Assembly: GCA_041744735.1 (NCBI GenBank)
Contig: JBGTKH010000607.1
Coordinates: 1 to 9,236, forward strand
Direction: 5' to 3'
DNA from: JBGTKH01 sp041744735
GTDB lineage: Bacteria > Planctomycetota > Planctomycetia > Pirellulales > Pirellulaceae
DNA: 9,236 nt
A program made the position numbers and the translations under genes. Under the pieces are notes generated by a model. The model had not been told where the DNA came from. It was given only the letters and a program-made list of their open reading frames with translations, and searched no databases. Positions 4,723 through 9,236 of this stretch are shown piece by piece; the stretch's first letter is position 1; each line of letters opens with the position of its first letter.

Positions 4723-6447
4723 TTACTTGACGTACTGAAACTCCGGGCTACACAGCAGCACCCATTGCATGTCGCGGATGCCTTCGGTTAGCGACCCGGC
4801 GGATTTGAGGAAGTCGCTGCCGTGGCGTTTCTCGTCGCTGGTCGCGGGGCGGCTGAGCACCGTGCGGTACAGGAAATCGGTGGCTCGCTGTGGGTCGCGC
4901 TGGGCGTTACGCAGGTCGAAGGCGTTGCTAAACTCGAGCAGTTCGTTCAGTTCGCTGCCGTTGAGCAACTCCAGCGCTGCCACCACCGACACGTCATCCG
5001 GTCGCGATGTACTGGCCTCGTTTCGCGACGCGGGGCGGCCCAACGCCCGCATCAGCGCCGTCGAGCGCGCGTCGAGATACGTCCGCTGTTCGTGGCGCAA
5101 TTCCCCAGTAGTTACCAAACGAAAACTATCGATCAATTGCTCGGCCGACAGACGACGCAGCGCCGTCGAACGAAAATAACGCGGCGGGTTGACTGGCTCG
5201 CTAGGATCGAAGCGATCGGCCAGCTTTGGGTCATACGCAAGCTGATACGTGTGGCTCGTCAGAATCAGCCGGATCGTGTGCTTCAAGTCGCAGCCGTGCT
5301 GAAGAAAATCGTAGGCCAGCCAGTCGAGTAGTTCAGGATGACTGGCCGGCCGATCGTTGCGAAAGTCGTCGACCGGTTCAATTAGCGCCAAACCCATGTA
5401 CCGCTTCCAAAGCCGATTGACGATCGTTTTCGCAAATCGCGGATTGGCCGGATCCGTGACCAGTTGCGCGGCTATGTGCAGCCGCTCGTCCAACTCGTTA
5501 GGCACCGCGCCGCCGCCCGCGCCCGGCAATTCGAAAGGAAAGCGAGCAGCGATATACTGGCCGCTCTTCACGTCGCAGCGGATGCGCTCTAAATCCTTCG
5601 GCGCGAACAGACCGGCGAAACCCAGAAACCGCTCCTGAGTCCACTCGGCGTTATCAAAATGGTCGTGGCAGCCGGCACACTTCATGCTCGTGCCCAGAAA
5701 CACCTGCCCAACATTGGCGGCCGTCTGCAGCGTCGCCGTGTGATCTTCGTTGCGCACGTACTGAATGACGTAAGGAATACCAAAGATGTCCTCCGTCGCG
5801 GCGCTCGGCCGGCGGGGCATCGTAGGGTCGAGCAACTCGGCCACCATCACGTCGTACGGCCGATTGTTCACGAAACTGTCGAAGATCCACTGCCGGAAAT
5901 TTCCGTGTGTCGGGATGCCGCCTTGATGCAAAACTGGCTGGCTGGCCAGCGCGTCTTCCCAAAACGGAGTCCAATGCGCCGCGTAATCTTCTCGCCGCGC
6001 GAGCAATTCGTCGACCAACTTCTCGCGCTTATCCGGCGCGCGGCTGACCAGGAAGTAATTGGTCTGCAGCATCGTAGGGATCACGCCCGTCACGTCTAGA
6101 TAAACGCGGCGAACAAACGTCGCGTCGTCACACAGCGGCGGCGCACTACGTCCGGCATCGAGCCCCGCTTGCTGCCAACGCGCGGCGATGAATTGATCGA
6201 TCGGATTGAGCGTCGCCCGAGAAACACTCGGCGGATTCGGCGGAGGCGGGACCAGCTTCAACCGCAGCTCGCGCCGTTTGATTAGCAACGACTCGCTGTC
6301 TGGCTGCGAGCCATGCGATGGTGAAGTGTCCGCTACTTCCTGTCCGTCCACCACAAGCGCTGCGACCGCGGTCACGTTCATCAAAGCGACAACCAACAGC
6401 CAGCACACCCATCGAAACGTGCGGATTGTCGCACTCGCGCGGCTCAT
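4723..6447 (-). CDS. DUF1549/DUF1553 (cytochrome-c-like motif) exported protein
   Basis: The 574-residue protein has an N-terminal basic stretch and hydrophobic segment (RWVCWLLVVALMNVTAVAAL, about 12-31), a Sec signal or membrane anchor. DUF1549 follows: IDQFIAARWQQAGLD (83-97), FVRRVYLDVTGVIPT (111-125), REKLVDELLARREDYA (141-156) and KCAGCHDHF (256-264), whose CxxCH resembles a haem-c attachment site. DUF1553 begins near NPRFAKTIVNRLWKRYMG (335-352) and includes EPVDDFRNDRPASHPELLDWL (357-377). Many planctomycete members carry an extra N-terminal cytochrome-like domain and a sugar-binding or LamG-type domain; this one lacks both. I chose ATG 6447, which has GGAG 11 nt upstream and places the signal at the N-terminus; the frame open to 6585 adds 46 residues ahead of the signal. 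The function is unproven. Its usual DUF1501 partner is the next gene but two on this strand. Confidence 0.88.
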   Translation of the reverse strand: MSRASATIRTFRWVCWLLVVALMNVTAVAALVVDGQEVADTSPSHGSQPDSESLLIKRRELRLKLVPPPPNPPSVSRATLNPIDQFIAARWQQAGLDAGRSAPPLCDDATFVRRVYLDVTGVIPTMLQTNYFLVSRAPDKREKLVDELLARREDYAAHWTPFWEDALASQPVLHQGGIPTHGNFRQWIFDSFVNNRPYDVMVAELLDPTMPRRPSAATEDIFGIPYVIQYVRNEDHTATLQTAANVGQVFLGTSMKCAGCHDHFDNAEWTQERFLGFAGLFAPKDLERIRCDVKSGQYIAARFPFELPGAGGGAVPNELDERLHIAAQLVTDPANPRFAKTIVNRLWKRYMGLALIEPVDDFRNDRPASHPELLDWLAYDFLQHGCDLKHTIRLILTSHTYQLAYDPKLADRFDPSEPVNPPRYFRSTALRRLSAEQLIDSFRLVTTGELRHEQRTYLDARSTALMRALGRPASRNEASTSRPDDVSVVAALELLNGSELNELLEFSNAFDLRNAQRDPQRATDFLYRTVLSRPATSDEKRHGSDFLKSAGSLTEGIRDMQWVLLCSPEFQYVK

Positions 6448-6469
6448 TTCCGGCGGCTCTCCTGCGATG

Positions 6470-6497
6470 GGAGTAGGGAACACGAATCGGCAGTCAA
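6470..6497 (-). promoter_or_regulatory. Candidate promoter of the DUF1549/DUF1553 gene
   Basis: On the minus strand, TTGACT (6497-6492) and TACTCC (6475-6470) are 16 bp apart. The predicted transcript start falls about 15-20 nt upstream of the chosen ATG and just before the GGAG motif, so the leader would be very short. It is judged by hexamer match only. Confidence 0.35.
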
Positions 6498-6610
6498 TGC
6501 GGGCTGGAAAAAAGATGGGAACTCCTACTGAAGCCAACAATTCCGGCGGCAACTTCCAGTATAGCCGGTCCTCAGGGACTGTCAAAAACCGCGAAGCGTT
6601 GCTGTTACGC

Positions 6611-6647
6611 TACAATGTCACGGTCGTTAAAATTGTCCCAAAAGGAG
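6611..6647 (+). promoter_or_regulatory. Candidate -10 box and Shine-Dalgarno of the TPR gene
   Basis: TACAAT (6611-6616) is a good -10 hexamer, but no convincing -35 is seen 16-18 bp upstream. GGAG (6644-6647), within AAAAGGAG, lies 9 nt before ATG 6657 and favours that start over the in-frame ATG at 6615. Confidence 0.4.
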
Positions 6648-6656
6648 ATTCGGACC

Positions 6657-7577
6657 ATGCGGTGCCTCATCCTCGTTATCGCGATCGTACCACTGGCTTG
6701 TCACTCCGCCGCCGAAACATCGCTGGCCCAGAAGTCGAACGAAGCCACGCTCCGCGACGCCCTGGACTATTTCAAGCGGGCGAATGATTGGCAGCAGCAA
6801 GGCCAGCACGACAACGCCATTGCCGATTACACCGAGGCCGTGCGCCGCGACCCGCGCATGACGAATGCCTTCGTCGCTCGCGGCAACTCGTGGTGGTCCA
6901 AGGGCGAGTTGGACAAAGCGATCGCCGATTACGACACGGCCCTGCGGGTCGACCCGAAGATGGTCATGGCATATTACAACCGTGGCACAATCTGGGCTCG
7001 GAAGGGTTCGCCGGACAAGGCCATCGCCGACTTCACGGCGGCGATTAAGCTGGACGCAAATCTGGCCGACGCATTCCATCAGCGCGGTTTGAACCTGTAC
7101 GACCGCGGACAGCTTGACGAGGCCGCCGCGGATTTCGGGCAAGCGATCCGTGCAGCACCGAACAGAGCAGAATTCTACCTCGACCGCGGCCTCGCGTTTC
7201 ACGACGGAGGTCAATTCGAGAAAGCTATCGCCGATTACAGCGAAGCTCTGCGGCTGAATCTGAAATCGGCCGCCACGTTCAATAACCGCGGCCTGGCGCA
7301 TCAAGAGTTGAAACACTATGACAAGGCGCTCGCCGATTACGACGAAGCCCTGCGGCTCGACCCGCAACACGCGTCGGCCTACAACAACCGCGGCCTCGTG
7401 CTGCACATCCAAGGCGATTACGACAAAGCCATCGCCGATTTCACTCAGGCCATTCGGCTGAATCCAAACTTCGCCGACGCTTACTACAACCGCGCTTTGG
7501 CGTGGCGAAAGAAAGGCGACTCCGCCAAAGCCGCCGCCGATTTCAAAGCGGCGCGGGAACTGGAAGCGACGCCGTGA
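6657..7577 (+). CDS. Exported tetratricopeptide (TPR) repeat protein
   Basis: The 306-residue protein begins MRCLILVIAIVPLACHSAAE, a signal peptide; Cys14 might be lipidated, but PLAC is a poor lipobox. After about residue 33 come eight TPR units. Units 2-7 are exactly 34 residues each and begin NAFVARG, MAYYNRG, DAFHQRG, EFYLDRG, ATFNNRG and SAYNNRG; the last (DAYYNRA) runs to the C-terminus. Most units share 'DKAIADY/F..A(I/L)RL(D/N)P'. TPR arrays are protein-binding scaffolds, and there is no attached enzyme domain to show the partner. The start at 6657 is supported by GGAG at 6644-6647. The gene is transcribed divergently from the DUF1549/DUF1553 gene and converges on guaA across an inverted repeat. 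The partner and pathway are unknown. Confidence 0.9.
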   Translation: MRCLILVIAIVPLACHSAAETSLAQKSNEATLRDALDYFKRANDWQQQGQHDNAIADYTEAVRRDPRMTNAFVARGNSWWSKGELDKAIADYDTALRVDPKMVMAYYNRGTIWARKGSPDKAIADFTAAIKLDANLADAFHQRGLNLYDRGQLDEAAADFGQAIRAAPNRAEFYLDRGLAFHDGGQFEKAIADYSEALRLNLKSAATFNNRGLAHQELKHYDKALADYDEALRLDPQHASAYNNRGLVLHIQGDYDKAIADFTQAIRLNPNFADAYYNRALAWRKKGDSAKAAADFKAARELEATP

Positions 7578-7591
7578 TAAGGCGAGCGGTC

Positions 7592-7654
7592 GTAGCCGAA
7601 GTCGTGAGACTTCGGCGGTGCGGAAAAAAGCCGAAGTCGCACGACTTCGGCTAC
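7592..7654. terminator. 25-bp inverted repeat between convergent genes, possible bidirectional terminator
   Basis: Two 25-bp arms (7592-7616 and 7630-7654) are reverse complements with one mismatch, separated by a 13-nt spacer rich in A. Each arm is itself a hairpin: GCCGAAGTC (7595-7603) pairs with GACTTCGGC (7608-7616) around GTGA, and GCCGAAGTC (7630-7638) pairs with GACTTCGGC (7643-7651) around GCAC. It lies between the stop codons of the TPR gene (7577) and guaA (7689), so it could end transcription from both sides. On the minus strand the T-run of the spacer follows the 7630-7651 hairpin, which suits termination of the guaA transcript. From memory, GTAGCCGAAGTC hairpins recur as dispersed repeats in planctomycetes. 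Confidence 0.6.
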
Positions 7655-7688
7655 CGGTAGTTTATTTCCTGCCGCCCGGCCTAAGCCG

Positions 7689-9236
7689 CTACTCCCACTC
7701 GATCGTGGCCGGCGGTTTGCTGCTGACGTCGTAGCACACGCGGTTGACGCCTTTGACTTCGTTGATGATCCGCGTCGAAATCGTCGCCAGCACTTCGTAC
7801 GGCAGACGGCTCCAATCGGCGGTCATGAAATCGTCGGTGTTCACGCAGCGAATGGCGATCGCGTCTTCGTACGTCCGTGCGTCGCCCATCACACCCACGC
7901 TTTGCACCGGCAGCAGCACCGCAAACGCCTGCGATGTTTGGCGGTATAAACCGGCGGCTTTGATTTCGTCGACGACGATCGCGTCGGCTTCACGCAGTAC
8001 GTTCAGTCGCGGCTTGGTCACCTCGCCCAAGCAGCGCACCGCCAAGCCGGGCCCTGGGAACGGGTGCCGCCATACAAGATCGGCGGGCAGACCCAACTCG
8101 ACGCCCAACTTGCGCACCTCGTCCTTGAACAGATCGCGTAAGGGCTCGATCAGTTCAAAGCCCAACTCGGCTGGCAAGCCGCCGACGTTGTGATGCAGCT
8201 TGATCGTCGCCGCCGGGCCGTCGGTCGCCGCACCGCTTTCAATCACGTCGGGATAGAGCGTGCCCTGTGCCAGAAACCGCGCGTCTTCGATCTGCGCCGC
8301 TTCCTCTTTAAAACACTCGATGAAGGCATGCCCGATGCGGCGGCGTTTTTCTTGGGGTTCGGTTACGCCAGCCAGCGTCGCGAGGAATCGATCTTCGGCA
8401 TCGACCACGTGCAGGTCGGTCTTGAAGTGGTTGGAGAACTCGGCGATCACCGACTCTTGTTCCGCTTTCCGCAGCAAGCCGTTATCGACCAGGATGCAGG
8501 AAAGATGCGAGCCAATCGCCTGATACAGCAGCGCCGCAGTGACCGACGAATCAACTCCGCCCGACAGTCCGCAGATCACGCGCCCGTTGCCCACTCGACG
8601 GCGAATCTGCTCGATCGTTTCCTTCGCAAAGTCTCCCAAATGCCAGGTGCCCGAGCAGCGGCAGATGACCGTCACAAAGTTATGCAGCAGCGTGCCGCCG
8701 AGCGTCGTGTGAGTCACTTCGGGATGAAACTGCAGCCCGAAGATCGGCAGCTTGCGATGCTTCACCGCGGCGATCGGACAGGTCCTAGTGCGAGCCAGCG
8801 GAACAAATTCGTCCGAGACGCTCGACACCTGATCGCCGTGACTCATCCACACGTCCGTCTGATCGGGCATGCCGGCCAGCAGATCGTCGCGCAGCGTGAC
8901 GTGGCAGCGAGCCCGGCCATATTCCCGCGCCGGAGCGTTTGTCACCTTGCCCCCCAGCGACTCGCACGCAAGCTGCATCCCGTAGCAAATCCCCAGCACC
9001 GGAATGCCCAGCTCGAAAATCTGCGGATCGCACCGCGGCGCGCGATCTTCGTAAACGCTGGACGGGCCGCCGGACAGAATCAACCCCTTGGGCGCATGCC
9101 CCCGCACCTGCTCCGCCGAGATATCGTGCCGCACAATCTCGCAGTACACATTCTGCTCCCGCACCCGGCGAGCAATCAACTGTGCATACTGCGACCCAAA
9201 GTCCAACACCAACACGCGCTCGTCCGCGACGCGTTT
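7689..9236 (-). CDS. guaA: GMP synthase (glutamine-hydrolysing), 5' end beyond window
   Basis: GuaA converts XMP to GMP using ATP and glutamine, the last step of guanine nucleotide synthesis, in the cytoplasm. Counting from the GTG at 9215, the class I glutamine amidotransferase domain comes first: LVLDFGSQYAQLIARRVRE (2-20), the nucleophile Cys77 in GICYGMQ, and His164 and Glu166 in FHPEVTHT. The ATP-pyrophosphatase domain follows with the PP-loop SGGVDSS (218-224). The C-terminal dimerisation domain contains HPFPGPGLAVR and ends KPPATIEWE, the standard GuaA terminus. The frame stays open from 9215 to the edge (7 more codons, reading KRVADER), so the true start is probably outside and GTG 9215 is not required. 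All catalytic motifs are intact. The more than 515 residues match the usual length of about 525. Confidence 0.97.
   Translation of the reverse strand, partial: KRVADERVLVLDFGSQYAQLIARRVREQNVYCEIVRHDISAEQVRGHAPKGLILSGGPSSVYEDRAPRCDPQIFELGIPVLGICYGMQLACESLGGKVTNAPAREYGRARCHVTLRDDLLAGMPDQTDVWMSHGDQVSSVSDEFVPLARTRTCPIAAVKHRKLPIFGLQFHPEVTHTTLGGTLLHNFVTVICRCSGTWHLGDFAKETIEQIRRRVGNGRVICGLSGGVDSSVTAALLYQAIGSHLSCILVDNGLLRKAEQESVIAEFSNHFKTDLHVVDAEDRFLATLAGVTEPQEKRRRIGHAFIECFKEEAAQIEDARFLAQGTLYPDVIESGAATDGPAATIKLHHNVGGLPAELGFELIEPLRDLFKDEVRKLGVELGLPADLVWRHPFPGPGLAVRCLGEVTKPRLNVLREADAIVVDEIKAAGLYRQTSQAFAVLLPVQSVGVMGDARTYEDAIAIRCVNTDDFMTADWSRLPYEVLATISTRIINEVKGVNRVCYDVSSKPPATIEWE

Noticed and set aside
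6448..6585. 46-residue upstream extension of the DUF1549/DUF1553 protein
   Set aside because: It would bury the signal peptide 57 residues inside the protein and would place the promoter-like hexamers within coding sequence.
6627..7412. Minus-strand open frame of 261 codons opposite the TPR gene
   Set aside because: It mirrors the TPR repeats on the other strand, with regularly spaced VVIG-type words, and is a shadow of the repeat structure.

Overview
The window looks like a piece of a Planctomycetota chromosome, probably near Pirellulales. This rests on three things. There is a DUF1549/DUF1553 protein with a CxxCH motif next to a Tat-type DUF1501 protein, a pairing that is abundant in that phylum and rare elsewhere. 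The DNA is GC-rich. There are several hairpin-type short repeats built on GCCGAAGTC and GTGCCAC words, which I associate from memory with these genomes. No rRNA, tRNA or CRISPR array was seen.

Layout. (1) 1-2640 is a decay region. It holds a 55-nt three-arm inverted-repeat structure (3-57), a group II intron reverse transcriptase cut off before its YxDD active site (77-817, minus) with its presumed 5' ribozyme part (about 818-1390), the C-terminal remnant of a conserved protein (1590-1876, minus) ending at a 24-bp tandem duplication, and a broken type II toxin-antitoxin pair (2161-2529, plus). In that pair the antitoxin appears frameshifted and the toxin is cut to about half length. (2) 2647-6447, minus strand, is the main functional block: DUF1549/DUF1553 protein, then hicB-hicA, then DUF1501 protein. 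The hicBA module has its own Shine-Dalgarno and promoter-like sequence and sits inside a pair that is usually contiguous. (3) A divergent intergenic region leads to an exported protein with eight TPR repeats (6657-7577, plus). (4) A 25-bp inverted repeat (7592-7654) lies between the convergent ends of the TPR gene and guaA. (5) guaA (GMP synthase, minus) runs off the right edge, so only its extreme N-terminus is missing.

How the genes work together. guaA is purine-biosynthesis housekeeping and is unrelated to its neighbours. The DUF1549/DUF1553 and DUF1501 proteins are both predicted to be exported and probably act together outside the cytoplasmic membrane, though their biochemistry is not established. 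HicBA is a self-contained mRNA-interferase toxin-antitoxin unit; because it lies upstream of DUF1501 in the same direction, its transcript could also drive DUF1501.

I did not find a clearly new biological system. The points most worth following are the hicBA insertion, the frameshifted and truncated TA pair, the three-arm structure at the left edge, and the inverted repeat between the TPR gene and guaA.
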